Under the pieces are notes generated by a model. It was not told the origin of the DNA. It was given only the letters and a program-made list of their open reading frames with translations, and ran no database searches. From NCBI RefSeq assembly GCF_000281045.1, contig NW_008246088.1, positions 283,691-347,690 on the forward strand: a DNA stretch of 64,000 nucleotides, written 5' to 3'. Below are positions 53,429-64,000 of the stretch, piece by piece. Within the stretch, counting starts at the first letter, position 1. Each line of letters opens with the position of its first letter. Source of the DNA: Saprolegnia diclina VS20 (Eukaryota > Oomycota > Saprolegniomycetes > Saprolegniales > Saprolegniaceae). The position numbers and the translations under genes are program-made.

Positions 53429-54922
53429 ATGGACCCATACCAGCAGCAGCAGATGCAGCAGCAGCAGCAGATGCAGCAGCAGCAGCAGCAACGGAGCATG
53501 AACCTGCAGCGCCAGCACATGATGGAGCGCAACGGCAACATGGGCGGGATGTACGCCCACGCGCCGCAAGGCCACGCGCCGCCCATGGGCATGCACCCGT
53601 CGTCGCAGATGCACCACAACGGCTACGGCATGCCCATGGCACCACCGGCGCACTCGAGCGCAATGATGTACTCGGACGACGTCTCGTCGTATTTACAGCC
53701 GCCCAACATGGGCATGAACCCGGCGATGGCGCCCGCGCCGTATGGGTACAACGCGTCGGCCTCGTACGTAGACGGCGGCCGGGACCCCGACATGGAGCGC
53801 GGCCAAGGCGGCAAGCGCCACGCGCCCAAGGGACAATGGAAGACGCCGCCGCAGATGCTCTACATGAAGGAAAAGGTGAACGCGTCCAAGCCGGTTGTGC
53901 CCGAGCCCGCGAGCCCGGCGTTTGGCGACGAGAACACGGTGACGCCGCAGCAGTTTGCCGAGGGCACGCAAGGCTTGACGCTCGACACGACGCTGCTCGC
54001 AAAGATGACGGGCAAGGACGCATCGCAGATCGGCGCCGAGCAGATCCGCAACATCATGCAACATCCGGAGCTGCTCAGCATCTACCAAAAGCTGCAAGAA
54101 GAGGAAGAGCGCCGGCAGCGACGACTCGAGCGCAACCGCGCGTCCGCGCGTCTTCGCCGCGAAAAGAAGAAGGGCCTCGTCGAGACGTACGAGATGGAAG
54201 TCTCGGAGCTCGAGACGATTCTGAAGAAGGTCAAGAGCCACAAGTTTGGCTGCGGCAACGACAAACTCCTCCTCGAAGCCCTCAGCGGTACACGTCTCAT
54301 TCGTCTTCTTAGTCGTCATCTTAGTTATCAACTAAATCTAGGCGAGCAAAAGCAGAGCGTCAACATGACGCGGGACACCAAGCACCAGCAGACGTCGCTG
54401 CTCTTGAAGCAGCACTCGCAAAATGCCTCGGCGGTACCTCACGTCCTTGCTCTTTTGCAATTGCGAGCACGACCTCGTAGATTCGCCAAGCCAACGACGA
54501 GAGCTGGATGGTAGCGCTCGCAGCGACCAACGACTCTGAGTTTCTCCAGCTCAAGCACACGCTCGGGCTCACAGAGGCGCAGTGCGCGCGCCTCACACGC
54601 GTCAAGAACAGCGTCCACAACGAGTCGACGCGGCTCGCGATAGTCGAGAAGTGCTTTGCAGCGCTCCACGTGCACGAGTGGCTGCACTTCCCCAACTCGG
54701 AGGGGCTCGTCGACCTCTTCCGCGCACCGCTGAACGCGCAGCAGCTACAAAAGTTTGTGCAATGGACCCGCGTCAACAAGCAAGCTATCCAGCAGCTGCA
54801 GGTACGCGCTTCGATCCCTATTTTTGACAATTTCTTCACCCTTTTTATGTGTAGTTTGTCCAGCCGCCCGCGGATCCCAAGGCCGAGTCGAACCTCGTGT
54901 TCGACTTCCCGCGGGAGCTCTA
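53429..54922 (+). CDS. polyQ-rich bZIP transcription factor
   Basis: Four exons, with the start at the first in-frame ATG (53429; an upstream mini-exon is possible). The N-terminus is dominated by glutamine runs (MDPYQQQQMQQQQQMQQQ), then Met/Pro/His-rich. A second conserved-looking region TPPQMLYMKEKVNASKP lies near the middle. The basic region RRQRRLERNRASARLRREKK (N-x-x-A-S/R pattern) is followed by a leucine zipper (LVETYEMEVSELETILKKV). The C-terminal exons add a helical domain with LKHTLGLTEAQCARLTRVKN and FVQWTRVNKQAIQQLQ, ending FDFPREL. A nuclear DNA-binding regulator. Introns at about 54289-54341, 54436-54483 and 54803-54855. Confidence 0.88.
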
Positions 54923-55020
54923 AGCAGCGGGAGACTTTGTAGCGTGGGATTAGGGTAGGACTACGTAGCACACAAGACGACGACGCATCTTGCTTTATTA
55001 TTGGGACGGCGATCTTTCTG

Positions 55021-55715
55021 TTACAAGTGCGAGAGACCTTGGGGCGCCGTGGTGTGCGTCTTGATGAGGCTCGAGATGGCGCGGAAGTTGGGGTGCTTCG
55101 AGTCGGCCGTGAGCTGGAAGACCACCGACTCGACCGACGTCAAGAAGGCGCCCGACGCCTGCATGCGCTAGGAAAGGAAGCGGATGAGAATGCAAACAGA
55201 GCGGTCGGACTAGTACCTCGAGACCCATCGAGCGCAGGAACGAGGTGCTGCTCGAAACAGCGTCGACAGGCACGTGCACGTCGTAGCCGGCCTCGAGCAA
55301 GTCGAGGCACGTCTGCAGCACGCACACGTGGCTCTCAATGCCGCAGAGCACGACCGAGCGCGGCTGGAGCGCGCGCAGCTCGGCGTCGACGGCCGGCGTC
55401 AGCATCGAAAAGAGCGTCTTGTCGTGGACCGTCAGGTTGGCTGGGAGCTCGACCTCGGGGACCATGGCGCCAAAGCGCGCTGCGTACTGCGTCGTGGCGA
55501 TGAGGGGCATTTCGAGGTGCTTGGCCGCTTGCACCTAGCGCTCCATGACATATCCTGCAGCATTCGATAGGTGGTACGAGGGTCTTGGCGCCGGCGATGA
55601 CCGAGGGCATCTCGTAGATGCGGTCGCGGAAGATCTCTTGGATGTCGCAGACGAAGAGGACGCTCGAGGCCGGCGCGAGCTTCCCGACCGACGACTTGAC
55701 CGACTTGGCGAGCAT
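55021..55715 (-). CDS. isochorismatase-like cysteine hydrolase (ISOC1/2 type)
   Basis: Three exons; introns near 55171-55215 and 55537-55580. Start MLAKSVKSSVGKLAPASSVL; about 200 residues, normal for the family. Catalytic triad in place: Asp24 (FVCDIQE), Lys in VHDKTLFSM, and Cys in CGIESHVCVLQTCLDLLEAG. The block ATTQYAARFGAMVPEV and the C-terminal MQASGAFLTSVESVVFQL fit ISOC1/2 proteins. Substrate unknown. No targeting peptide. The minus-strand 5' flank is only 220 bp from the C69 peptidase. Confidence 0.93.
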
Positions 55716-55935
55716 CGCGAAAAAAGAAAGTGCAATGTCAGCAGAGTGAACGTCGTTGGCAACTTCAAGCCGATCAGATCCGCCACCGAACGCGACCGTC
55801 GACCGCCCATCGTCGATCGATGCTGAGCCCCAAGGCCAAGGGCTGGAGCATTGTGAAGAGGCAAGTAAGAGAGGAGCCATAGGCACTATGACTAGAAGGC
55901 TAGCGACAGTGCTATTACATTACGTCTTTGAAGCA

Positions 55936-57980
55936 CTAGAGAATGCTGCTGTAGCCTTGGCTGTGGCGCATGAGAAGGTTGGAGCCGAGGGTGAAGCCCA
56001 TCCAGACGACGCCAAAGGTGACGAGGACAGCAAAAAGACAGCCGAGAAGCCAAACAAAGCGGCTTGCGTTAGCTTGGACGTGGTCGGGCGGCGCAAAGTA
56101 CCCGACTTGGCGCAACCACCACTCGGGGTAGAAGAGTGAGTCGGGCGACAGCGTCATTGCGTGCAGGCCGTGCATGTGGTAGCCGTCGTGGAACTCGACC
56201 ACGAGACGCTGGAAGAGCGACGCGTACGTCGTCATGGTTGTCGCCGCCATCGACGCGCTCGACGAGGTCAGTAAGGCGCGCACGTCGCTCTCCGTCTGCA
56301 AGCGCGTCACCACGCGTGCCAACGTCGCGCGCAGCGCCGTCTCGATACTTGCCTGCGCCGCCGCCACCGACGGCATGGCGTGGGCGTAAAAGCGCCCGGC
56401 CCAGTTGCCGACGAGCGCGGCGCTCCAGTACATGGCGTCAGGTGAAAACACCTGAAGCGACCCGGTCGCCAACGCCGATGGCACGGCGTCAGCGTACGCA
56501 AAGACGGGCACGTACGCGGTTGCGTGCGGCGCATACGGGCCAAACCAAATGTGGGCAGCGCGCGGGTCCGCCGCGTCCAAGACCGCGACGAACGAGTAGG
56601 CGGCGCGGAAGATCGAGAGGCTGCGCTCTTGGTGGCCGCGCAGCGCGTCGGCTTTGGTCATGTTCCCGTTGCCGTTGACATCTAGACACGGTAGTATATA
56701 CATTTCGCGATAAGATTCGACTAAGATGCCGTACCGTAGCGATCGGGCGAGCCGTACGGGCCGGCCATGGGCCCGGACGTCAAGTCGAAGGACGTGCCTT
56801 CGTAGTGATCGCGATGGATACTAAGGAGCGTTGACGGCGAGAGCGGCGCTGCCACCTATGTACAGATCGTCCTTGATCGACTGCATCGCAACCCACCTGC
56901 ACGGAGACGGGATAGTCGGTTGCAAGCATGTCGGTCGTCGGCGAGAGCTCGATCGACGGGTTCGCGAGCGTCAAGACGCGCCACATGCGTCGCGTGGCGT
57001 AGTAGTGATTGGGCGCACTGAAGCCGTCACGACGGTACGCGTACGCAGCCGTCCAGTCGAACTCGCCGTCGACCGAGGGATCGTACAAGCCGGCGCGGAT
57101 CGCAACGTCCTCAACATTCGTCGACGCCAGAAAGGACGTTTGGTCCGAGAGGTTGAGCGTCCGCAGCGTAAACTGGTTGGCGACCACCGCAATGTGGTCG
57201 TTCGGAAGGCGCTGCGCGGCCCAGACGGCCGACGCGCCCGTGTCGTCCGGGTGCAAATGCATGATCCATGCTTCGTTCGGGTCGACGACCGTCAATGCTT
57301 CGCCAGCCTCGAGGAGTGCGTTGGGCGTGTCGTAGGCAGCGCCATAGTACCCGTACGTCTCGGCGAGCGCACCCATGAGCAAGATAGCGTCGCGAGCCGT
57401 ACCCGCTCGCTCCATGGCCACGTTGGTGAGCTCAGCGACGTCGAAGAGAGCGTTGCCACCGGGCATGGACTTCGGAAGACTCACGAGCCGACCGCCACAC
57501 GTACTTTCACCGATCGCAACCTGGCGCTCGTTGATGACGCCGTAGACGCCCGAGATGTAGCCCAACGTCGTCGGCGCTTGTGGGATCTGCCCCAGCGGCT
57601 TCGTGGCCGTCCAGTTGAAGGTGGACGTATCGACGTTGGCCAGGCGAAACACGTCACCGCGATCGTCGCCAACTAGAATCCAACGTCATCGCATACAGAT
57701 CCCCGAGAGTGTCTACCATAGCGAGGGTAGGCGAGACGGAACGGCGCAATGGCCCGCTGGGCGCCGGCAGTATGCGTCCTGGGCGGTACCTTCCCGATGC
57801 GGAAGTCGCAGCTGCTGCAGTCGGCCGCGTGCGTCACCATGGACGATCCCGTCGTGGAGGCCTACAAGGCGGGCTTAGGCAGCGCTGGCAGTGGCGTCGG
57901 AGACATACCTCTCGCCCGACGACGATCGTCGTGCAGCCATGAGCCCCGAGGGCGAGCGTCGTCAAGATCGCAAAAAACAT
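55936..57980 (-). CDS. C69-family (secernin/dipeptidase-like) peptidase, membrane-anchored
   Basis: Five exons. Signal peptide MFFAILTTLALGAHG is followed directly by the family's nucleophile in GCTTIVVGRE; in this Ntn-hydrolase family it is exposed as the N-terminal residue. Further blocks: GSSMVTHAADC, PFRLAYPRYVGDDRGDVF (across an intron near 57675-57720), GYISGVYGVINERQVAIGESTC, EAWIMHLHPDD, ANQFTLRTLN, and HRDHYEGTSFDLTSGPMAG. The C-terminal 40 residues contain one strong transmembrane helix (RFVWLLGCLFAVLVTFGVVW) and a short tail, so the enzyme is likely a luminal/extracellular type I membrane peptidase. About 600 residues. Catalytic residues intact. Confidence 0.92.
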
Positions 57981-58094
57981 CGAATCGTTGGTGACCGCTC
58001 ATTGGCCCGCTACTTGGCCCGCTATATATTGCGAGCATATGATTGGCTCGTGCTCCACTTCAACTTGGCGCGGTGTTCAACCAGGATACATGTA

Positions 58095-59566
58095 CTACTT
58101 GAAATTAAACAAAGCGCTACCAAAGATGCCGAGGATCCCCTGGAGCAGCTCGGCCACAAGGCCACAGACGCTCTGAACGACATGATAGATGCTCCCAAGG
58201 AGCGAGGCGACGAGCTGGTTGATGCAAGTCACCAAGGTCGGGAGGCCAAGTGCGATAGCAACATCGTACGTTAGCGTAACGAGTTGCCGCGCAATGCGAG
58301 CAACGACAACGAGGACGTTCCAGAGTCCACTGAGGCAGTGCAGCGCGACCTTGGTTGAGCTTTCGACGAGGTCCGAGGCCAAGCGCATGACGCGGCGTTT
58401 GGTCTCGGGGCTGATGGCGGCGTTGAGTGCATGAAAAATGCCACGGAGAAGCTCCCACGCCATCGAGATCGGCGTCGTGACAAGCCAGCGCAGAAGCCCA
58501 AGCGGGTGTGTCAGCAACTCAAAGAGCCTCCCGACGCCTCGGAAGATGGCTGCCAGCATGCGCTCACACGGCCCATGCAAGAGTCGGAGAATCGTGACGA
58601 TCTGTCGAGCCACGCAGTCAAAGATTTGGCCGATGGCTGTGAGTATCGTCGTTGCGAGTGGGGCGAGTGCGATGCCGGCCGGGCGCAGCGCTAAAAGAGG
58701 GTGGTGAGGACAAGACCGACTATGAGCACTGTACCGTGGCGCCACGCTCGGCGACCGACGCCGCGACAGCAGTAGCCAACAAACGACGCTAGCGTTAGCG
58801 AGACGTCGACAGCGATCGAGACAAATGTGTACACAACGAGAAAGACTGGAACCGTCAGCACAAACATGAGCACAAGGTCGCGCGCCGTGGCCGTCCATGG
58901 CTTGGTCGACGACGTGTCAGGCCCGTGACGTTGGAGGAGCCGGCGAAAGAAGGACCGAGAGGGCGGCGGCGTCTCGGGCGTGTACGCGGGCGGCGATGGG
59001 AACTTGGCAGCACACGTCGCCACGCGCGCCTACATATAGCGAAGTGCATTGAGGCGGCGAATCAATCGAGCGCCGCGGACCTTGGCGTCGTCGTCGTCGG
59101 GCGATAACAGCGAAGCGCTCATATAGTCGTTGTAGGCCAGTTGAAGCGCCTGTACGAAGATAGCAAGGTGAGAGGTGAGCGCCGCCAGCGTGCGACGTAC
59201 CGCCATCATGAGGTAGCTGTCGGCGCGGCGGGCGTAGTAGAGCCCCTCGCTGGGTCGGCTCTCGATCGCACGTGTAAAGTGCTTGATGGCCTTGGCGTAG
59301 TTGCGCTCGAGGAAGCGCTCGAGGCCGCGCTCATAGTGGATGCTGTGCGCATCGGCCTTCCATGGCTTGACGGCGCCAGCGTACAGGCGCTTGTAGCACG
59401 TGGCAAGGCACGCGTGCGATGCGACAGCGCTGAGAACGCCGATGTAGAGCGCCGCACTGTACCGTGGCAGCGCTGCATAGGGCGCGAGGGCCGGGTCCTT
59501 GCTCGCGTAGTAGGCCGCGGGGATGGTCACGACGGCGCAGACGCGCTTGAGGACGTCGTCGGCCAT
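58095..59566 (-). CDS. TPR-containing membrane protein with amphipathic-helix C-terminus
   Basis: About four exons; start MADDVLKRVCAVVTIPAA at 59566. Residues about 70-160 contain a TPR-like unit (SIHYERGLERFLERNYAKAI, KHFTRAIESRPSEGLYYARR). A Pro/Ser-rich linker, two hydrophobic helices (VLMFVLTVPVFLVVYTFV, LASFVGYC) and then ~200 residues of amphipathic helices (GQIFDCVARQIVTILRLLHG, MAWELLRGIFHALNAAIS, GSIYHVVQSVCGLVAELLQG) complete it. Introns near 59150-59200, 59033-59080 and 58694-58737 are in phase. The C-terminal region resembles the protein at 62346-64000, suggesting a shared family that coats or wraps membranes. No enzyme domain. Function unknown. Confidence 0.55.
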
Positions 59567-61000
59567 TGGGTACGATATCAGATGTGGGAGGTCGGATGGA
59601 GCCGCCACATTGCACGGATCGTAACCGTCCCATGATGGCGCTGTACACAATCAAGTTCGTATCAATCCTTTGTATCAACCGCCTGGAGCAAAGTGCTTGA
59701 TGATTGGGAGCATCATTGTACAAGAGACGCTTGGGGTACGGGCATCAGTGCGTTGCTGAATAGCGTATCTTTGAGCTCTTCGTGCTGTCGACACGAGAAT
59801 CGAGTGGACTTTCTTACATTGCAGTTACGATCAGTTACGATTTTGACGCAACAGCTGCATCAAGCATTATAGCCCGTAAAAGGTTAAACAAAGCTACAAG
59901 CACTGTTCATGTACAAGGCTGGCGGGTCTGGCGTGCGTCGTCCGACCGTTGCGGGTGTTTGCCTCAAGTAAGCTACGACTTGGTCTGTCGTGCACGGGAT
60001 CAGGTAGCGTGAGTCATGGCGGGCGCCCCGTGCGTGAAGAGCGTCTTCTCGTCTGAGGGTGGCGGTCATGGCGTCTTTGGGTCCATCGTCCTTGAGCTCA
60101 TGCAAACAGCTCTTGCGGCTTTGTTCTTGGACTCATAACGTTGACGGGTTTGATACTGGGTGTAGTCAAGACCTTGGTGCAGTGGTTCTCTCGATATCAA
60201 TTCGCAACTGAATGCAGCTCGTCATTCCTCAACTGAATCAAGTATTGTGAGCACGAGCGTAGTGATACGCTGGTCAACGAAGCGCCTGCGTTACGAGGTT
60301 TGGACGTCAGCTCTTAACGACTAAGACGCTTCGTCTCGATTGCACTTCCACCCATGAGCACAGGACTCGAACACCCTTGCTGCTCCCACCGTGTTGCTTT
60401 CAGAGTGCGTTGGCAAGGCTGTCGGCCGACATCGAAGTCGTATTCAAAAATCGAACTTCGAAGTATCCGGTTGCAGTCGAGAGCAATGAGATCTGAGGTG
60501 GCGTTGCTGCGGGTGTGCAGTCCCAGAACTCGTCCTGAGACCTGATGGGACGTCCATTTGATTTACAAATGTAATGCGAAGGAGGTTCAAAGCGGAGTGT
60601 ACTATAGTGTTGACACGTCATTGACCCTTTGAGTCGTAGAGATGATCCACGACCGCACTACTTGCTCGAGTCATTGCGTTCGTCCGTTGCAAGGGTCTGC
60701 CACGTCAAATCGATCATGCTATCACTCAAACTTGTATGTCCTTTGTAAAATGTTGTGCTGCCGTCATTGCGTCCGTCGGTTGCACGGGTCTGTCGCGCCA
60801 CTACATAGCAGGATAGAATACACTGGCAGTGCGACTCCACCCACTGTTTACTCTGGACTGCCCTGCTTTACTGCGGAGTCAACATGAGGTGCACCAGAGC
60901 ATAGTGTGTTTGCCGAAGCCACGTACCCAGCGTTGACTCCAACTCCAACCCCGACCGACGACGCTCGACCAAACCGTCATCCAAGCGCCATTTACGTCCA
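59567..61000. other. intergenic, no gene supported
   Basis: About 1.4 kb between two divergent genes. It contains a 30-bp direct repeat (see separate entry) and no coding frame with recognisable content. Confidence 0.45.
60670..60792. repeat. imperfect direct repeat of 30 bp
   Basis: GTCATTGCGTTCGTCCGTTG at 60670 and GTCATTGCGTCCGTCGGTTG at 60763 start two copies (60670-60699 and 60763-60792) that differ at three positions, separated by 63 bp. Confidence 0.8.
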
Positions 61001-62098
61001 ATGCTCGTGCGCACAACGGCTGCATTGGCCGCCGCCTTTGTCATGTTTGCTGTCTACGGCGCCTCGGTCATTGCCCTTGTCGCCGCTTTCGGCAGCGACC
61101 TCCTCGTGTTGCCGAACGCCGTCTCGGTAAGCGTGGTCGTCATCGCCGTGAGCGTCTTCGGTCTCGGGCATCTTGCGTGGACCCGCAGAGCACCTTCATT
61201 GCCGCTTTGCCTCGTCCTCCTCGTGCTCGAGATGGCTTGTTGCAGCGCGCTGCTGATGGCCGCAGTGAACGGCGTCTCGATGACCATCAAGGCGACCGAG
61301 AAGGCGCCCACGCTCACGGCATACCAGCAACAGATCGAGGCGTTCGTCGCCTCGGTGCCGCATCGGCCGATCGATTTCTACGCGACGGTTCTGCGCGCAG
61401 CAGGCGTGGTGTCCAGTCCCATGCGAGCCCTGACAAGTGACGCGTACCCTCTCGAGGCCGCAAGAGCGTTTGCCGAGGCGTACTGTGTGAGCGACCGCAC
61501 GTGCAGCGACGTGCCGCTCATCGACACCCTACTCTTCTCCGATGTGTGGCCAAATGAAAACGTCATGGCTGGGATCACGCGTGCCCTCTCGATGAACATG
61601 ACGGTGACGTCGACGACGACGCTCGAGCGCTTTTGCGCAGACGTGAAGCTACCGCCGATAGTTCTTGAGACCGCTGCGAGGGACCACGTGACGTCTTTTA
61701 TCAGCGATGTTTCGCATCTCTGCGCTGGCTGCGCCGCCCTCACAAAGCTCTCAACCAGCCGATTGTCGGCGTGGATCGACGCGACGTGCCCGAGGACAGC
61801 GTCATTTGGCGCCTTTTGCATCGACTCTGCCGCCTGCATGGCAGATGGACAAACCACCGGCAGCGGCTGCGCGTCACTCGTCAAGTCCAAATACTTGCAC
61901 CCAGCGTACGACGCGTGCTTTGGTCGCACGCTCATGTTGGCAGCGCGCACGTCTGACGCGACGATCGTCATTGGCTCGATGGTCCTTTTGCTTCTCTCGC
62001 TGCTGCTCACGGCGCGGTTGTGGGTGTGCATCGAGACGCACCGACGCACGTCCATGGGCGAGACACGGTGCAGCGTCCAATATAGCTTAGACTACTAG
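61001..62098 (+). CDS. tetraspanin-like four-helix membrane protein
   Basis: Single exon, 365 residues. Three hydrophobic helices near the N-terminus (LAAAFVMFAVYGASVIALVA; SVVVIAVSVFGLGHLAW; LCLVLLVLEMACCSALLMAAV) and one near the C-terminus (IVIGSMVLLLLSLLLTARLW). Between helices 3 and 4 lies a ~230-residue extracellular loop with about a dozen cysteines, including CAGC, which resembles the tetraspanin CCG. That loop is larger than in typical tetraspanins. C-terminal cytosolic tail short. It may organise membrane microdomains. It lies between the two helical membrane proteins at 58095 and 62346. Confidence 0.6.
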   Translation: MLVRTTAALAAAFVMFAVYGASVIALVAAFGSDLLVLPNAVSVSVVVIAVSVFGLGHLAWTRRAPSLPLCLVLLVLEMACCSALLMAAVNGVSMTIKATEKAPTLTAYQQQIEAFVASVPHRPIDFYATVLRAAGVVSSPMRALTSDAYPLEAARAFAEAYCVSDRTCSDVPLIDTLLFSDVWPNENVMAGITRALSMNMTVTSTTTLERFCADVKLPPIVLETAARDHVTSFISDVSHLCAGCAALTKLSTSRLSAWIDATCPRTASFGAFCIDSAACMADGQTTGSGCASLVKSKYLHPAYDACFGRTLMLAARTSDATIVIGSMVLLLLSLLLTARLWVCIETHRRTSMGETRCSVQYSLDY

Positions 62099-62345
62099 TT
62101 ACCGCGTACTAGTATTCGATATAAAGACAAAGAGTACAACATAAACGAGAGTGCAAGCGTTGTACTGGGTATCCCGATTGATGGGAGCGCAGCGCGGCAA
62201 CACTCGTCTGGACGCATGGAACCTACCCCTACCCTACCCCCAAGTACACGCCACGGGTCGTTTGGCGCGTTCCCACGGAAAGTCTAAATCAATGTATACT
62301 ACTTTGTGCTCATGATAAATAGGTTCCAGTGGCTACGTGAATGAG
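62099..62345. other. intergenic between convergent genes
   Basis: A short CCTACCCC-type run at 62221-62244 is present; no gene. Confidence 0.4.
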
Positions 62346-64000
62346 CTACGGTGCCTTGGATCCAAAAGAGCTCATGCGCTGGACTTCACCAGCCACATCA
62401 TAGGCCACTTGCACCGCCGCGAACACGATGGCGGAGACGACGTCGAGGAGCTGCCGTACAATGACCGATGTGACGTGCGCCACCGATTCAGCCGTCGTCA
62501 CTGCCACTTGCCACGTTGCTACCGTGACCGTCGACGCCCAGGCGCCCGCAGACCGCATCGCAGTGTAGACAGCAGAAAGACAATCCAACGATGACGCGTA
62601 GACTGCTGCAAGGCACGCCATTAGCGACGCGTAGAAGACCGCAAGGAGTGCCTTCACCGACGCATACAGCGCCATCATGGGCGGCGACGTGCACACATTC
62701 TTGCAGACAAGGAGAAGGCGGAAAACAAAATCGAGAAGCCCGACGACAAGGGAGTGCAAACCGCGCCAGAGACGCCAGAACGCTCGGACGCAGCGGGCGA
62801 TGATGCGAAGGCTTGTGGCGACAAGAACGTCGAGACATCGCAGGGCCTTGGCGACCAGGCAGCGCCACAGACGCCCGAGTGCGGTGGCCGTGGCTTTCAA
62901 GAGACGCTGGAGGGGGCAGGCGATGCGAGCCAGTACCCGCCGTACCGTGCGACCGACGTAGCGGGCCGTGGTTTGCATCACACGTGCGAGCGGACGCAAA
63001 ATGGCATCGCGCATGAGGAGGAGGAGAATATAGAGCTTGTGATCCAATATGAGGAGCACGGTGCAAGTGATGTCCACGGCTTGGTAGAGGACGCAGTAGA
63101 AACCTTGCAAGAATGGCGAGATGAGCTTTCGAACAAGGATGCTACACACGGTGTAGAGCCGTCGTGGAGCGCGTTGGAGCCATGCGTAGGTGCGTTCGAG
63201 AACTGTGCAGGCGGCCACCGCGAGCGACTGCAGCCGTGGCAACACGATACGCATGCAGAGATCATAGCCGACGTTGCCAAGCCAAGCGAGCATCGCCTGC
63301 GCGCGGTGGATGAGGGTATGGACGAGGCAAAGTGCGGTGGTTGTCGCCCAGCACCATGCCGAGGCGGTGAGCATCCGAAGGCAGGCAATAGCTGCTTCGA
63401 TGCAGCGCTTGACTGCGACGAGTCCGTCGAGCACTTTGTCGGCGCCGGCAGCGAGAACGGGATACGCCGCTTCCGCGACGGTCAGGATGACTTGTCCAAG
63501 TCGACGGAACCGAAGATGGCGAAGGACGCAAAGGCAGCGCCAGATGCCGTCGTAGCAGCATCGTGGGAGACGTTCGGCGAAAAGAACCGCCGAGAGCAGC
63601 CCCGAGAGGCACGAGACGCGGAGGTAGGTGACACCATCCGGAATGATCTCAGCGACTAGGGACAACGAGGTCGTTAGATGAGCATTTGGCAGTGTTGTTG
63701 TACGTACAAATGTGAAGAAAACATGCTGCGACAGCTCGTATCGTGGCCACCACGGCATCAGCGGTCGCCAGCCCAAAGGCATAGATGGCCCGAAGAGCGC
63801 GCCACGTCTGTCGCACGAGAACACGTGTCCATCGCCACGCGAGATGAATGGACGACAAGAGACCGTTGACGACCCCTCGGACGAGTGCGTGAAGCAGAAT
63901 GCAGGCGAGCAAGACCGGCAAAAGCAGCAGGACGAGCACGCGCGTACTCCACTTGGACTGCGCCCCAAAGCTCGCCGAGACGAATGGCGCGACGACCTTG
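62346..64000 (-). CDS. long amphipathic-helix membrane protein (5' part outside window)
   Basis: Two exons in view; an intron of about 50 nt (about 63660-63711) joins CFLHI to FAEIIPDGVTYLRVSC in phase. The N-terminal part seen contains at least one transmembrane segment (VLLLLPVLLACILLHALV). The rest, over 400 residues, is a chain of hydrophobic/amphipathic helices without glycine-rich breaks (for example VLDGLVAVKRCIEAAIACLR, YVGRTVRRVLARIACPLQRL, LLAVFYASLMACLAAVYASS). It ends QRMSSFGSKAP at 62346. No enzyme motif. Composition and helical spacing resemble the C-terminus of the protein at 58095. Function unknown; the start lies past 64000. Confidence 0.55.
   Translation of the reverse strand, partial: RSSRHSSRRALGRSPSGVRACSSCCFCRSCSPAFCFTHSSEGSSTVSCRPFISRGDGHVFSCDRRGALFGPSMPLGWRPLMPWWPRYELSQHVFFTFVRTTTLPNAHLTTSLSLVAEIIPDGVTYLRVSCLSGLLSAVLFAERLPRCCYDGIWRCLCVLRHLRFRRLGQVILTVAEAAYPVLAAGADKVLDGLVAVKRCIEAAIACLRMLTASAWCWATTTALCLVHTLIHRAQAMLAWLGNVGYDLCMRIVLPRLQSLAVAACTVLERTYAWLQRAPRRLYTVCSILVRKLISPFLQGFYCVLYQAVDITCTVLLILDHKLYILLLLMRDAILRPLARVMQTTARYVGRTVRRVLARIACPLQRLLKATATALGRLWRCLVAKALRCLDVLVATSLRIIARCVRAFWRLWRGLHSLVVGLLDFVFRLLLVCKNVCTSPPMMALYASVKALLAVFYASLMACLAAVYASSLDCLSAVYTAMRSAGAWASTVTVATWQVAVTTAESVAHVTSVIVRQLLDVVSAIVFAAVQVAYDVAGEVQRMSSFGSKAP

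Noticed and set aside
62221-62250. CCTACCCCTACCC run resembling telomeric repeat
   Set aside because: Too short and irregular; does not match CCCTAA units and lies between genes in mid-contig.
1-64000. CRISPR arrays, operons, integrons or virus-derived elements
   Set aside because: None seen. No regularly spaced repeats, no capsid, integrase or reverse transcriptase motifs, and all genes have eukaryotic structure.

Overview
This 64 kb window is nuclear DNA of a eukaryote, most likely an oomycete of the Saprolegniales type (inference). The DNA is GC-rich and genes lie close together on both strands. They are interrupted by very short introns, mostly 43-60 nt, usually starting GTAC and ending TAG. 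The gene content fits: a WLHxHRxEGC-type ankyrin family, an M96-like bZIP/START protein, a mitochondrial carrier and COX15, a polycystin-type channel and a TRP-like channel. There is no bacterial or organellar signature and no operon. I see no virus-derived element and no CRISPR. The only transposon trace is a truncated Tc1-type transposase.

Layout. 1-15 kb: a membrane metallophosphoesterase leaving the left edge, COX15, an RBR-like zinc-finger protein, the Tc1 fragment, a two-exon ankyrin protein, a six-EF-hand protein, a p24/TMED cargo receptor and a hemerythrin-like protein. 15-24 kb: a very large HEAT/TOG-like scaffold with two kinds of tryptophan-arginine motif arrays, a tRNA-Ala(UGC), a 2H phosphoesterase-like protein and an IPNS-like 2OG dioxygenase. 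24-33 kb: two large ion channels head to tail, an ankyrin-TRP-like channel and a polycystin-like channel carrying two RyR domains. 34-46 kb: a single-pass membrane protein, the M96-like protein, a probable fusion of an unknown domain to an N-formylglutamate amidohydrolase, Mpv17-like, SLC25A39/40-like and Mo25 genes. 46-55 kb: three tandem mitochondrial Tim44/MRPL45-like paralogues with a DUF3228 gene nested between them on the other strand, a second identical tRNA-Ala, a BAR-PH-VASt protein and a polyQ bZIP factor. 55-64 kb: an isochorismatase-like hydrolase, a membrane-anchored C69 peptidase, and a group of membrane proteins: a TPR/helical protein, a tetraspanin-like protein and a long amphipathic-helix protein leaving the right edge.

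Functional links are loose. Several genes serve mitochondria (COX15, SLC25A39/40-like, three Tim44-like proteins, perhaps Mpv17), and others serve calcium signalling or channels (EF-hand, TRP-like, polycystin-RyR). Exon joins were worked out by eye from reading frame plus GT...AG signals, so single splice sites may be off by a few bases. Longer gaps of 0.3-2 kb contain no gene I can support; they are listed with what they hold.
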